This document shows, piece by piece, positions 26,271-35,869 of a stretch of 64,000 bases of DNA. The DNA is from Anabaena sp. PCC 7108. Lineage in GTDB: Bacteria; Cyanobacteriota; Cyanobacteriia; Cyanobacteriales; Nostocaceae. The stretch is from contig NZ_KB235896.1 in NCBI RefSeq assembly GCF_000332135.1, positions 4,518,356 through 4,582,355 of the forward strand. The letters are read 5' to 3'. The notes beneath the pieces were generated by a model that saw nothing but the letters and a program-made list of their open reading frames with translations, did no database searches and was not told the origin of the DNA. The position numbers and the translations under genes were made by a program. How positions within the stretch are numbered: position 1 is the first letter of the stretch; each line of letters opens with the position of its first letter.

Positions 26271-27605
26271 ATGACTGTTGCTCGCACAATTTGCTTGGGA
26301 TTTCTGGCTGTCATCCTGCTAGGAACCATTTTGCTGATCATGCCTTTCTCAACTAGCAGTGGTACTTGGAATGACCCAATTGTGGCACTATTCACCTCAA
26401 CTTCCGCAGTTTGTGTCACTGGTTTAGCTGTAGTTGATACTGGTACTGATTTTTCCTTTTGGGGTCAGTTTTTTATTGCACTTTTAGCTCAAATTGGTGG
26501 TCTAGGTTATATGACAACTACCACCTTTCTCATTTTATTAATTGGGCGGAGATTTGACTTGCGGCAAAAAGTAGCAATTCAACAAGCTTTAGATCGTCCT
26601 GGGATGAGTGGTAGCTCCCAAATTATTCGCTCAATTATTGCGACAACATTGATTTTTGAAATAACTGGTATATTATTATTGCTACCAGCTTTTATTCCCA
26701 ATTATGGCTGGCATCAAGGAATTTGGTTAGCAATTTTTCATAGTATTAGCGCTTGGAATAATGCTGGATTTAGTTTATTTAAAGATAGTTTAACTAGCTA
26801 TCAATCATCTAACTTAGTAGTTTTCACAATTACAGGATTAATTATTTTTGGAGGCATTGGCTATCAGGTAATTTTAGATATATATCTTTGGTTGCGTGAT
26901 AGAATTTTGAGGAAACCTCATGCTATAGTATTTTCTCTTGATTTTAAAGTAGCAACTAGTACAACTTTAATACTTTTAGTAGTAGGATCAATAGCCTTTT
27001 TCTTTATAGAAATCAGAAATCCTAACACCTTTGGCAATTTTACTTTTCCTAACCAGTTATTATTAGCATGGTTTCAATCAGTGACTACTAGAACTGCTGG
27101 ATTTAATACCATTGATATTGGCACAATGACAGATGCTGGTTTATTTATTACCATTGCCATGATGTTTATTGGTGCAAGTCCAGGTGGTACAGGAGGAGGG
27201 ATAAAAACAACAACATTTCGAGTTCTAACTAGTTGTACACAAGCTATTCTGCAAGGGAAAGAGGAAGTTTTATTATATGATCGTAAAATAGCAATATCAC
27301 TGATATTAAAAGCTGTGGGTGTGGTTTTTGGTTCTTTAGCTACTGTAATTGCAGCAACAATTTTAATTAGTCTTACAGATCCTAAATTAGATTTTATTCA
27401 AATTTTATTTGAAGTAGTATCAGCTTTTGCTACAGTCGGTCTTTCTACAGGTATTACTAGTGGTGTTTCTACAGCAGCAAAATTGATTTTAATTGTCACA
27501 ATGTATATTGGCAGAGTTGGTATTCTATTATTAATGTCAGCTATGTTGGGTGATCCCCGCCCTAGCAGAGTTCATTATCCTGAAGAAAATTTACTCGTAG
27601 GATAG
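26271..27605 (+). CDS. ktrB: Potassium (Na+-dependent) transporter, KtrB/TrkH-type subunit
   Basis: This 444-residue multi-pass membrane protein of the TrkH/KtrB channel-like superfamily has four M-P-M repeats. Filter-type segments are TSTSAVCVTGLAVVDTG (~44-60), HSISAWNNAGFSLF, VTTRTAGFNTIDIG and EVVSAFATVGLSTG, each with a conserved Gly. The ASPGGTGGGIKTTTF segment is also typical. It is followed 116 bp downstream by the regulatory subunit gene ktrA. ATG 26271 is preferred over TTG 26241. Ktr systems mediate K+ uptake during osmotic shift. Confidence 0.9.
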   Translation: MTVARTICLGFLAVILLGTILLIMPFSTSSGTWNDPIVALFTSTSAVCVTGLAVVDTGTDFSFWGQFFIALLAQIGGLGYMTTTTFLILLIGRRFDLRQKVAIQQALDRPGMSGSSQIIRSIIATTLIFEITGILLLLPAFIPNYGWHQGIWLAIFHSISAWNNAGFSLFKDSLTSYQSSNLVVFTITGLIIFGGIGYQVILDIYLWLRDRILRKPHAIVFSLDFKVATSTTLILLVVGSIAFFFIEIRNPNTFGNFTFPNQLLLAWFQSVTTRTAGFNTIDIGTMTDAGLFITIAMMFIGASPGGTGGGIKTTTFRVLTSCTQAILQGKEEVLLYDRKIAISLILKAVGVVFGSLATVIAATILISLTDPKLDFIQILFEVVSAFATVGLSTGITSGVSTAAKLILIVTMYIGRVGILLLMSAMLGDPRPSRVHYPEENLLVG

Positions 27606-27658
27606 TTTCGGGAGATGGGGAGACGCAGTGACGCGGAAAGAAGGAGAATGAGTACTCG

Positions 27659-27720
27659 TTTTTCACCAATCACCTTTTCCCCAATCACCAATTACCAATC
27701 ACCAATCACCAATCACCAAT
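27659..27720. repeat. Heptamer array (ATCACCA / CCAATTA type)
   Basis: Between ktrB and ktrA the sequence repeats CACCAAT and CCAATCA units up to the ATG of ktrA. This STRR occupies the leader region of ktrA, so ktrA has no standard ribosome binding site visible. Confidence 0.9.
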
Positions 27721-27721
27721 T

Positions 27722-28417
27722 ATGAATCTGTCATCATTAAAGTTTTTTCGCAGTTTACGTCAAGATAATCACCAATTTGCCGTAATTGGCTTAGGTCGTT
27801 TTGGACGTTCTGTTTGTTCAACATTACATAATCTAGGATATCAAGTTCTAGCCACAGATATTGAAGAAAAGCGCGTTTCAGAAGCATTAACTGAGGAAAT
27901 AGTTAGTCATGCTGTACAAATAGACTCAACGGAACCTGCGGCACTTAAAGAAGCTGGTATTTTTGAATTTGATACCGTAATTGTGGCAATTGGTAACTAT
28001 ATTCAGGAAAGTATTATCACAACTCTTAATGTAAAAGAAGCTGGTGTACCTCATGTAGTTGCTAAGGCTTCTAGTGAAGTCCACCGCAAGCTGTTAAAGC
28101 GAGTGGGAGCAGATCATGTAGTGTTTCCAGAGTATGAGGCAGGTTGTGCTTTAGCACGGACACTCACTAAACCATCAATTTTAGATCGATTTGATCTCGA
28201 CCCAGACCACAGCATTGTTGAGTTGATTGTCCCTGATGATTTTAACGGCAAAACTGTTGCTGAAATTCAACTTCGTAATCGTTATGGTTTGAATCTATTA
28301 GCAGTGAGTCAGGATGGAAAATTTAAGATTAATCCTGACCCGACCAAACGTCTAGAACGTGGTTCCGCAATGGTAGTTATTGGCTGCAATAAAGATATTA
28401 ACCGCTTGCCAATTTGA
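27722..28417 (+). CDS. ktrA: Ktr K+ uptake regulatory subunit (RCK/TrkA_N)
   Basis: This 231-residue cytoplasmic RCK protein gates KtrB by binding nucleotides. The Rossmann motif AVIGLGRFGRSV lies at ~21-32, with the acidic end of strand 2 ATDIEEKRV following. A TrkA_C-like domain fills ~145-231. It follows ktrB with only a repeat array between, an arrangement expected for a functional pair. The stop codon is followed within a few bases by a GTGCAGG-type repeat. Confidence 0.92.
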   Translation: MNLSSLKFFRSLRQDNHQFAVIGLGRFGRSVCSTLHNLGYQVLATDIEEKRVSEALTEEIVSHAVQIDSTEPAALKEAGIFEFDTVIVAIGNYIQESIITTLNVKEAGVPHVVAKASSEVHRKLLKRVGADHVVFPEYEAGCALARTLTKPSILDRFDLDPDHSIVELIVPDDFNGKTVAEIQLRNRYGLNLLAVSQDGKFKINPDPTKRLERGSAMVVIGCNKDINRLPI

Positions 28418-28586
28418 GAGTGCAGGGTGCAGGGGGCAGGGTGCAGTAGATAATTATTGATCCTCATTTCCTCATCCCCGCGTCCCCCCATCCTCGCGTC
28501 TCCCCGTCTCTTCATCCCCGTGTCCCCCCATCCTCGCGTCTCCCCGTCTCTTCATCCCCGTGTCCCCGCGTCTATTCATCACTCCA
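28412..28586. repeat. Tandem repeats between ktrA and a TPR gene
   Basis: GTGCAGGG-type units (28418-28446) are followed by two copies of a 41-bp unit CCCCCATCCTCGCGTCTCCC, CGTCTCTTCATCCCCGTGTC (28485-28570). The array runs up to the stop codon of the minus-strand TPR gene at 28587. Confidence 0.85.
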
Positions 28587-29690
28587 TCATCGAGACCGTT
28601 GTTCAACTGTATTAGGCATATCAGTTGAATTAATTGGCATTGCTTGCTCAGGTGCAGGTAGTACTACATCACTGTTAGAAGTAGGAGTTGGGGTTGCGGT
28701 TTGACTAATTTGGGGTTTTTTTGGTATTAAATACTCAGTGATTTTCTGTGTCATTTCATCAATTTTTACAGCTTTCTCAGTATTTCCTTGTTCACCATAC
28801 TCTTTACGAGCGCGTTTTAAGGCTTGATTAGCTTCTTTGAGATTGCCTTGATTATATAAAGTTACGCCTAAGTTATAGTAAGCTAAAGCATTTTTGGGAT
28901 TTTGGCGAATAGCTTGTTGGTAAATGGTAATGGCTTGGGAGGGTTGACCCTGAATTACCATGAGACTGCCCAAATTGTTGTAGGCTACGGTATTCTCAGG
29001 ATTTAGCTTTAGGGCTTGACGATAGGCTGTGATGGCTTGTTCTACTTGACCTTCTTGTTGGGATGCGATCGCTAAATTAAAGTAAGCACTGGAGTTGTTC
29101 CCATCTAAATTTATTGCTTGTTGAAAAGCTGCGATCGCTTCCTGTCGCTGTTCTTGTTCGTATAATATCAAACCTAAATTATAATGAGCCGCAGCCATTG
29201 TCGGACTTGCTACTAATGCTTGACGATAAGCAGTAATTGCTGCTTCTTTTTGTCCTTGTTTTTGTAAAGCTAACCCCAAATTGTAATAAGCATCTCCAGA
29301 GTTAGGATTAAGTCTAATGGCTTCTCCATATTCTTGCACAGCTAAATCTAGGCGATTTTGCTCCAAAAATATATTACCTAAATAATTCCGCGCCATGCCA
29401 ATGTTAGGATCTCGCTGCAAGGCTTGACGAAATGCAAATTCTGCACCTTGTAAATCTTGGCGCTGATAACGTGTCACTGCCAGTTGATACAAGATAGCTG
29501 CGTCCAAATTCTGAGAAACCACATTTTGTGCCAATAACTTACTACCAGGTAAATCAGTAATTATCGGTAATCCTAATAAGAGAAACGCCGAAGAAGCTAA
29601 TAAAATACTTACTTGCTGTGCATATTTTTTGTTGAATGATGCTTTAAACTGCCTGTGTAAGCACTGATTACTTTGAATTGTTTTAGACAT
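28587..29690 (-). CDS. Secreted or membrane-anchored TPR-repeat protein
   Basis: This 367-residue protein has a hydrophobic segment at ~27-47 (VSILLASSAFLLLGLPII), probably a signal or anchor, followed by seven tetratricopeptide repeats spanning ~65-305. Units have the form AIxxYRQALxxNPxxxxAYxNLGxxL. The C-terminal tail (~315-367) is Pro/Ser/Thr-rich and probably unstructured. It is likely a periplasmic or membrane-attached scaffold, but no partner can be named. The stop codon lies in a GATGATGG repeat. Confidence 0.85.
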   Translation of the reverse strand: MSKTIQSNQCLHRQFKASFNKKYAQQVSILLASSAFLLLGLPIITDLPGSKLLAQNVVSQNLDAAILYQLAVTRYQRQDLQGAEFAFRQALQRDPNIGMARNYLGNIFLEQNRLDLAVQEYGEAIRLNPNSGDAYYNLGLALQKQGQKEAAITAYRQALVASPTMAAAHYNLGLILYEQEQRQEAIAAFQQAINLDGNNSSAYFNLAIASQQEGQVEQAITAYRQALKLNPENTVAYNNLGSLMVIQGQPSQAITIYQQAIRQNPKNALAYYNLGVTLYNQGNLKEANQALKRARKEYGEQGNTEKAVKIDEMTQKITEYLIPKKPQISQTATPTPTSNSDVVLPAPEQAMPINSTDMPNTVEQRSR

Positions 29691-29762
29691 GAATTGTCGC
29701 CCCGTATTTATAGTTGAGATCCTTACAAAGTCAGAGTACCCATAACTAAATCAAAAATTCAC

Positions 29763-29870
29763 AATTCGTAATTCGTAATATTTCCTGCGACTCCCGTAAG
29801 GGATACGTGATTCGTAATTATTAATGAATACTCAGCACTCACCACTCGGTACTCAGCACTCGTTACTCAG
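29763..29870. repeat. Short repeats upstream of the TPR gene and downstream of queA
   Basis: AATTCGTAATTCGTAATATT (29763-29782) is followed by a CGTAAGGGATACGTGATTCG phrase and ACTCAGCACTC / GGTACTCAGCACTCGT units (29827-29878). The latter supply the last codons of queA (MSAE and stop). Confidence 0.8.
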
Positions 29871-31011
29871 CACTCATAGTTCCTTCAGGTAAAATCAGCA
29901 TGGCATCACCAAAAGAATAAAAACGATATTTAGCAGCGATCGCTTCTTGGTAAATCTTCAATAACCTCTGCCGACCAATTAAAGCACTTACCAGCATCAA
30001 TAAACTCGAACGTGGTAAGTGAAAATTAGTAATTAGACCCTCTACTACCCGCCATTGATAGCCAGGATAAATAAACAGATTTATTTTGCCTACATAGGGT
30101 TGCAAATCCCCAAATTGAGCCAAACCTTCTAATGTCCGAACTACCGTGGTTCCAACGGCAATAATGCGCCCTCCAGCGGCTTTAGTAGTCCGGATTTGCT
30201 CAATTGTCGTAGCATTGACTTCAATCCATTCTTCATGCATTTGGTGAGTAGTTACATCTTCGACTTCCACAGGACGAAAAGTCCCGACTCCAACGTGCAG
30301 CGTCACAAAAGCTTGATTAATACCGCGATCGCGCAATTTATCCAACAGTTCTGGTGTAAAGTGTAATCCTGCCGTTGGGGCTGCGATCGCACCTTTTTGT
30401 TGGGCATACACAGTTTGATACTGTTCAGCCGCAGATGTTGATGCATTTATATAAGGCGGTAATGGCACATCTCCAAATTGATCTAAAACCTCTAGCAACG
30501 AGATTTTTTCTGGTAAATCAAATTGTAATAACCTCCCTCCCGTGTCTGGATCTGATTCCACAACTGTAGCCGTCAATGTGGAAATTGATACTATATTTTT
30601 ACCCTTACTCCCGTCATCTAAATCTTGAGAACCATCAAAAATAATTTGTGTTCCAACTTTAAAGCGTTTTCCTGGTTTTACCAAAGCTAACCAACAGTTA
30701 TGCTGTCTTTCTTCCAACAGCAAAACTTCCACTTCTGCCCCTGTTGACTTGCGTCCATACAAACGTGCTGATATGACTTTTGTATTATTCATGATCAACA
30801 AATCTCCAGGTTTTAGTAGTTCAGGTAAATCCCGAAAAATATAATTTAGCGGTGATATTTCCTGACCTATACTAGGAGAATTGACCACCATTAACCGGGA
30901 AGTATCTCTAGGAACAGCCGGATTTTGGGCAATCAGTTCGCTTGGTAGTTGGTAGTCATACCCAGATAACAAACGATCTAAATTAACATTTTCTGCTTCT
31001 AGGCTAGGCAT
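29863..31011 (-). CDS. queA: tRNA preQ1(34) S-adenosylmethionine ribosyltransferase-isomerase
   Basis: This 382-residue cytosolic enzyme transfers the ribosyl moiety of SAM to preQ1 at the wobble position of tRNA, yielding epoxyqueuosine. Diagnostic blocks are [21 protein letters not shown] (~15-36), [30 protein letters not shown] near 215, [14 protein letters not shown] and [18 protein letters not shown]. The last residues, TMSAE and stop, come from a GAGTGCTGAGTA short repeat. It is a monocistronic gene here. Confidence 0.95.
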   Translation of the reverse strand: MPSLEAENVNLDRLLSGYDYQLPSELIAQNPAVPRDTSRLMVVNSPSIGQEISPLNYIFRDLPELLKPGDLLIMNNTKVISARLYGRKSTGAEVEVLLLEERQHNCWLALVKPGKRFKVGTQIIFDGSQDLDDGSKGKNIVSISTLTATVVESDPDTGGRLLQFDLPEKISLLEVLDQFGDVPLPPYINASTSAAEQYQTVYAQQKGAIAAPTAGLHFTPELLDKLRDRGINQAFVTLHVGVGTFRPVEVEDVTTHQMHEEWIEVNATTIEQIRTTKAAGGRIIAVGTTVVRTLEGLAQFGDLQPYVGKINLFIYPGYQWRVVEGLITNFHLPRSSLLMLVSALIGRQRLLKIYQEAIAAKYRFYSFGDAMLILPEGTMSAE

Positions 31012-31195
31012 TCAGTGCAAATTGGTTGGTGTGATTTGTTGCTCTATCTATAGAGTAATTGAGAATAGGGTAACTGATATAAAAATTAGGCACAAATAGA
31101 CTTTTAAAGAAAGTCACCTGCTACAGCATTGATACTATGGAAAAAACCGAAAACACTAAAATCAGAATTGGGTAAATCTCCCCATATAAAAACGG

Positions 31196-31663
31196 GTGCT
31201 TTTACCCTACCGGGAACTATGCTTTATTTACGAAGATAGAGAAGTGGAATTAACTTCAATCCCCAGCGCCATTATGGAATATTTATATTATCTAGCAAAT
31301 GCCAGTTTAACTCTGAGAGTTGTTCAACACCTGCATGGTAGACCCCAAAACCCAATTTCCTTCATCACCGTAATTCATCAAATCGATGGTTGGGTCGTAA
31401 GGATAAAATTCAGAGATCCACTTTCACTCCAAGATGATGGTGATTTTCGGGCTTTTCTCAATGAATTAGGAATCAGCTACGAACCACCCATGAGAGTGCA
31501 AATGGCACTTTGGAGTTTGGAAGCAGGACAATTTCCTGTGGATGTAATGCGCCGCTATCAAGTTGCAATTGTATCTCATGGTAGTCCAGAGAGAGAAGAA
31601 ATTGAGGCCTTCCGGCAGCAGTTTGTCCGGGGTTTGGGCTATTGTCCAGAAACACTAGCTTAA
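31196..31663 (+). CDS. Conserved hypothetical protein
   Basis: A 155-residue soluble protein of unknown function. It contains EDREVELTSIPSAIMEYLYYL and a regular alpha/beta pattern, with Trp-rich IDGWVVRIKF and a C-terminal SHGSPEREEIEAFRQQFV. No catalytic motif is visible. The start GTG 31196 gives the full conserved-looking N-terminus; the nearest ATG (residue 28) would remove it. It is divergent from queA. Confidence 0.7.
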   Translation: MLLPYRELCFIYEDREVELTSIPSAIMEYLYYLANASLTLRVVQHLHGRPQNPISFITVIHQIDGWVVRIKFRDPLSLQDDGDFRAFLNELGISYEPPMRVQMALWSLEAGQFPVDVMRRYQVAIVSHGSPEREEIEAFRQQFVRGLGYCPETLA

Positions 31664-31882
31664 TCTCGATTGATGATCAAGCTTTTGCCAGATGGCTAAA
31701 CAATTCAAAATAGAGTCTCCGACGCACGTAAGATCCAAATTGGATCAACCTGAAAGTGAAATGGTTTCCGTTATCCTCTCAAAGTTTCAGTAACTTGAAA
31801 AATTTTTGTTGTAGGTATAGTCAAGATTTTCGATTATTCTAGATTTAGAGGATTTTTGAGCGGTTTAAAGAACCCATAAATA

Positions 31883-32413
31883 ATGAAAGCAGTTGAGAGG
31901 ATAGGAATTGCATCTTTATCTGGGATGATGTTTTTAACAGCGCCCTATGTAGCAAAAGCTAATGACCCTGGTGCTTGTTTTATGGTGACATCATCAGGTA
32001 AAACTGTCAGTCTGGGGCAACTATGCGGCGTAAGTCAACCAAATATAAAAGTATTTCGAGTCCCAATTAAGCGTCGTAGCGGCAAGACTCCGATTATAGA
32101 TGTTAATTTTAATGGTAATCAAGTTTTTGAGATGATTGTTGATACTGGTGCGAGTGGGATCTTGATTACTCAAGGAATGGCCACAGCTTTAAACGTCCAA
32201 CCTTCAGGAAAGGTGAATGCCATGATCGCAGATGGTAGCGTAGTAGAATTTAAAACTGGTAATATCTCGACAATTGCCGTAAGTGGTGCTGTAATTAATA
32301 ATGTCAGAGTGGCGATCGCTCCCAAAGCAAGAATTGGGCTACTTGGACATGATTTTTTTGAGAAATATGATGTCAAAATCTTAGAAAAACAAGTTGAATT
32401 TCAACAGCGCTAA
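31883..32413 (+). CDS. Retropepsin-like aspartic protease, exported
   Basis: This 176-residue protein of the clan AA single-domain aspartic protease type has a signal peptide (~1-27, ending PYVAKA). The active-site motif IVDTGASGILIT lies near 90, followed by the family's ALNVQPSGKVNAMIADG and the second hydrophobic block IGLLGHDFFEKYDV near 155. Like retropepsins it must dimerise to form a full active site. It is probably periplasmic or membrane-facing. Two Cys (~34 and ~49) could form a disulfide. Confidence 0.82.
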   Translation: MKAVERIGIASLSGMMFLTAPYVAKANDPGACFMVTSSGKTVSLGQLCGVSQPNIKVFRVPIKRRSGKTPIIDVNFNGNQVFEMIVDTGASGILITQGMATALNVQPSGKVNAMIADGSVVEFKTGNISTIAVSGAVINNVRVAIAPKARIGLLGHDFFEKYDVKILEKQVEFQQR

Positions 32414-32491
32414 CATAAGTAGGGTTTAAGGCAGATAAGCTGATTTAGCCCCTGGCTATTTAAACCAGGAGTATTAATATAAACTTGCGTC

Positions 32492-33178
32492 TTACAATCG
32501 TTGGAGTAAATTCAACCCATGTGTATCCGTACCACAAGTGTTAAATAAACCGAACTTATGAGCTAAGTTCTGCACTTGTTCCGATTCCAATGCACAGGGT
32601 TTCCAAGGGTTAGGATTTTTGTAAGCATAGAAAGCTTCAACACCATCAATACCCCGTTCTACCGCAGCGGGAATCAAGTCAAAGAGCGATCGCTTGTAAC
32701 GTGCTGGGTGAGCCAGTACTGCTATTCCTCCAGCCTCATGAATAGCAGTAATGATATTGGCTATTTCATAGTCTCGGCCTGTAGTTCCTTTTTTTTGTAA
32801 GTAAGGTTGTAGACTCGAGTTTTCTGGCTCAAAACCATAAGCCAAAATGTGAACTTCTATATCCAACAGATTCGCATTAATTTCTACACCACTCCACAGG
32901 TAGGGAGTTTTTATATCTGGATGATTCCACTTCCAATCTTCTAACCAAGCGTGTGCGGCTTGATAGCCATCAATTGTATGATGATCTGTGATCGCCATTC
33001 CTTTTAAACCAATAGCGATCGCTTGTTCCATCAAGCCAATTGGCTGCAACCTTCCATCTGAATAGACAGTATGCATATGAAAGTTGTATACAATTGGACA
33101 ACTTTGGGCATCTATACTCTGGAATACTTGTTTTAAAAGTTCTGTGGAAGCAGTAGTCTGGGCAAAATTTACAACCAT
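32492..33178 (-). CDS. PHP-domain metal-dependent phosphoesterase
   Basis: A 228-residue protein with the PHP signature: NFHMHTVYSDGRLQP (~33-47), MAITDHHTIDGY (~77), VEINANLLDIEVHILAYGFE (~112) and the C-terminal GTDTHG near 215, together supplying the His/Asp metal ligands. PHP proteins are phosphatases or nucleases using Mn, Zn or Fe. The domain is stand-alone, so a nucleotide or oligoribonucleotide phosphatase function is possible, but the substrate is not readable. Confidence 0.87.
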   Translation of the reverse strand: MVVNFAQTTASTELLKQVFQSIDAQSCPIVYNFHMHTVYSDGRLQPIGLMEQAIAIGLKGMAITDHHTIDGYQAAHAWLEDWKWNHPDIKTPYLWSGVEINANLLDIEVHILAYGFEPENSSLQPYLQKKGTTGRDYEIANIITAIHEAGGIAVLAHPARYKRSLFDLIPAAVERGIDGVEAFYAYKNPNPWKPCALESEQVQNLAHKFGLFNTCGTDTHGLNLLQRL

Positions 33179-33746
33179 AACCCCCTCTGAACAGAAAATA
33201 CGTAATTTTTAATACTCTCACACACTAGATTTAGAAACTAAAAATCGCTAATACAGTACACTGGTACTCTAAGGTGTAAATCAAAAGCTAAAACTCAAAA
33301 AGCTTGTATAATCAACTTTTTTAATTTTTAATTCCACCCTGCGATACTAGTTTCGTCTCCTACTCTCTCCACTACTTCAATGATTTTTTTAGATTTGTTA
33401 CGACTACGTTAGCAAATCTCAACGCTGATGGTCATGAGTATTTTCGATTACTTCTATAAAGAGAGTCTAAAATTTTGCCTAATTTTCCATAAATACTGAA
33501 ACTAAGGGTTTGCTGAAGACCGATAGGGAACAGGGAATAAAGGCGTTGCTGAATAAGGGGATGATTGAGGCTGACGCGGGGACACTCCAGACGCGGTGAT
33601 TATATATTGATGCAGATTCTCAAATCATCCCGCAATTATGCAACGCCGGAATAAATAGGTAGGGTGCAGGGTGCAGTAGGTAATAATTTCTCCCCATCAC
33701 CTCATATCTTCATCTCCGTGTCCCCGTGTCCCCCATCACCCCATCA
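33179..33746. other. Intergenic region holding a complete MITE
   Basis: This 568-bp gap between the PHP gene and purM contains the MITE at 33542-33647 with its target duplication, followed by CCCCATCACC / CCCCGTGTC short repeats (33690-33746) that run to the purM stop codon. The part nearest the PHP gene (33179-33330) is AT-rich and probably carries its promoter. Confidence 0.7.
33542..33647. mobile_element. 106-bp MITE with ~25-bp terminal inverted repeats and 8-bp target duplication
   Basis: The left end GGCGTTGCTGAATAAGGGGA and the right end, read inverted, GGCGTTGCATAATTGCGGGA continue with TGATT, giving ~25-bp imperfect TIRs. Perfect 8-bp direct repeats GGAATAAA flank it at 33534-33541 and 33648-33655. 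It has no coding capacity, as expected for a non-autonomous element. A related, expanded copy is at 59681-60168. Confidence 0.85.
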
Positions 33747-34769
33747 TCATAAACCCTCTAATTTACCTATACCAGTTACCACCTCACCAATCGCATAAGC
33801 AGGAATAGCTTGGGACTGAAAATGGGTAATGATTTCTTCCACTTGATGGGGTGGAACTAGCAATACAAATCCAATTCCCATATTGAAGGTATTGTACATA
33901 GCCTCAGCACCAACAGAGCCAGCTTCAGCCAACCACTGAAACACGGGCGGAATATTCCAACTATTGGGGTTAATTTTAATTGACTGATCTTTTCCTAAAC
34001 ATCGAGGTAAATTCTCTGGTAAACCCCCACCAGTGATATGTGCCATTCCGTGAACTTCCAAACCTGCTTTCAACGCCGCTAAAACAGGTTTAACATAAAT
34101 GCGGGTAGGTGTAAGAAAAGTTTCGCCGATAGATTCTCCATTTAATAACTCTGGGGTGTCATTCCACGCCAAACCACCATCACCGACAATCTTTCTCACC
34201 AAACTTAAACCATTACTGTGAACACCAGTACTAGCTAAACCTATAGCCACATCCCCAACTTGTACCTGGGAACTATCCAACATGAGGCTTTTTTCTACAA
34301 TTCCCACACAAAAACCAGCCAAGTCATATTCACCAACTTGGTAAAAACCAGGCATTTCTGCTGTTTCTCCCCCCAGTAAAGCAGAACCAGCTAACTTACA
34401 ACCAGTAGCTATTCCTGCTACAACTTGAGTTAACTGCTCTTTATCTAGCTTACCTGTAGCCACATAATCTAGAAAAAATAGTGGTTCTGCGCCGGATGTC
34501 AACACATCATTAACACACATCCCCACCAAATCAATCCCAACAGTGTGATGGCGGTTGAGAATTTGGGCTATTTTTAGCTTTGTACCTACACCATCTGTTC
34601 CAGAAACTAAAACGGGTTCTTTGTAACCTGTGGGTAGTTGAAAGCAACCACCAAAACCACCCAGTCCACCTATAACTTCCGGCCTAAAGGTGCTGTGAAC
34701 CAAATTGCGAATTTGGTCTACAAAGGCTCTACCCTCTTCAACATCAACGCCTGCATCCCGATAATCCAT
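33747..34769 (-). CDS. purM: Phosphoribosylformylglycinamidine cyclo-ligase (AIR synthetase)
   Basis: Catalyses ATP-dependent ring closure to aminoimidazole ribotide in purine synthesis. The protein of 340 residues has the usual length: N-terminal [32 protein letters not shown] (~55-68), [14 protein letters not shown] and [15 protein letters not shown] near 240 are family markers. It is an independent gene; other pur genes are not nearby. The codons after LEGL run straight into a TGATGATGGGG short repeat. Confidence 0.95.
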   Translation of the reverse strand: MDYRDAGVDVEEGRAFVDQIRNLVHSTFRPEVIGGLGGFGGCFQLPTGYKEPVLVSGTDGVGTKLKIAQILNRHHTVGIDLVGMCVNDVLTSGAEPLFFLDYVATGKLDKEQLTQVVAGIATGCKLAGSALLGGETAEMPGFYQVGEYDLAGFCVGIVEKSLMLDSSQVQVGDVAIGLASTGVHSNGLSLVRKIVGDGGLAWNDTPELLNGESIGETFLTPTRIYVKPVLAALKAGLEVHGMAHITGGGLPENLPRCLGKDQSIKINPNSWNIPPVFQWLAEAGSVGAEAMYNTFNMGIGFVLLVPPHQVEEIITHFQSQAIPAYAIGEVVTGIGKLEGL

Positions 34770-34871
34770 GCCTAGTTACACCGTTATCAATCTGGTAAAA
34801 CTTCGGCTATTATCATCACATAATTTAGGTGCTAAGAATTCAGTTAAGTGGAAAGGCACAAAAAAACCGCA

Positions 34872-34953
34872 GTATGTAAGGAAAAGTAAAGTTGCTCAAA
34901 AACCTCTTCTTTTCTGCTTGGTCATAACGACAATTTTTAACGCCGACCTACTT
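34872..34953. repeat. Dispersed ~80-bp repeat, uninterrupted copy
   Basis: TATGTAAGGAAAAGTAAAG and GGTCATAACGACAATTTTTA plus CGCCGACCTACTTA match 58227-58336, where the same sequence is split by a heptamer-type insertion. It lies between purM and the small gene at 34989. Confidence 0.8.
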
Positions 34954-34988
34954 ACAGCAGTTTGCAATTAACACCTGTTCACTGTTTC

Positions 34989-35195
34989 TTAAAACACCTG
35001 ATCTTCAATTCCTTGCCACCATTCACCCAAATTCATCAAATCTTGGTGAATATCTGCAAGTTCTTCGACATACGCTGCTGATGAGATGGTATCTCGCCGT
35101 TCTTGTAATTTTTTGATGCGTAGTTGTATCAATAGCCACGGTTTGGAGATGCTATCCGTAGCTTCTATGTATTGAGCGAGTTTTTTGCTATCCAT
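34989..35195 (-). CDS. Small conserved cytoplasmic protein, unknown function
   Basis: This is a 68-residue, helix-rich protein with a high content of Glu, Gln and Lys: ATDSISKPWLLIQLRIKKLQ, then EELADIHQDLMNLGEWWQGIEDQVF. The pattern of heptad hydrophobics suggests a helical hairpin. ATG 35195 is a good start. It lies directly upstream of purM on the same strand, 219 bp away, and downstream of sodB. I do not recognise it. Confidence 0.65.
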   Translation of the reverse strand: MDSKKLAQYIEATDSISKPWLLIQLRIKKLQERRDTISSAAYVEELADIHQDLMNLGEWWQGIEDQVF

Positions 35196-35269
35196 AATTT
35201 GAGTAAGGGGTAATTAAGTAAAAACGTTATCAATTACCTTTTACCCCATTACCTTTTCCCCATTAAAGT

Positions 35270-35869
35270 CTAAGCAGCAAAATTTGCAGCGACAAAATCC
35301 CAGTTCACCAAATTATCTAAGAAATTCTTGATGAATGCAGGACGAGCATTTTTGAAGTCAATGTAGTATGCGTGTTCCCAAACGTCAATGGTAAGCAGTG
35401 CTTTTTTACCATGTGCGAGGGGGTTTTCTGCATTAGGTGTTTTCATGACTTTGAGAGTACCACCATCATCAACCAACCAAGCCCAACCACTACCAAATTG
35501 AGTTGCAGCAGCGGCAGAAAATTCTTCTTTGAATTTGTCGAAGCTACCAAAATCTTTTTCAATCTTAGCCGCTAGTGCGCCTGTAGGTGCGCCCCCACCT
35601 GCTGGTTTCAAGCAATTCCAGAAGAAGGAGTGATTCCAAACTTGAGCAGCATTGTTGAAGATTCCAGCTTTAGCAGAGTCTTTAAAAGCAATTTGAATTA
35701 CTTCTTCCAAAGATTTATCAGCTAATTCTGTACCATCAACAAGCTTATTTAAATTATCTACATAAGCTTTATGATGCTTACCATAATGATACTCAAAGGT
35801 TTCGGCTTTCATGCCATAGGACTCTAGCGCATCAGAAGCAAAAGGTAATGCTGGTTGTGTAAATGCCAT
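35270..35869 (-). CDS. sodB: Iron superoxide dismutase
   Basis: This 199-residue cytosolic enzyme converts superoxide to peroxide and oxygen. Metal ligands are the His in FEYHYGKHHKAYVDNL (~26), the His in AAQVWNHSFFW (~75), and the Asp and His in IDVWEHAYYIDF. The Gln in AAQVWNH and the FGSGWAWLV segment are typical of the Fe type. ATG 35869 has an AGAGAGGAG ribosome binding site about 10 nt upstream, so the open frame upstream of it is not used. Confidence 0.95.
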   Translation of the reverse strand: MAFTQPALPFASDALESYGMKAETFEYHYGKHHKAYVDNLNKLVDGTELADKSLEEVIQIAFKDSAKAGIFNNAAQVWNHSFFWNCLKPAGGGAPTGALAAKIEKDFGSFDKFKEEFSAAAATQFGSGWAWLVDDGGTLKVMKTPNAENPLAHGKKALLTIDVWEHAYYIDFKNARPAFIKNFLDNLVNWDFVAANFAA

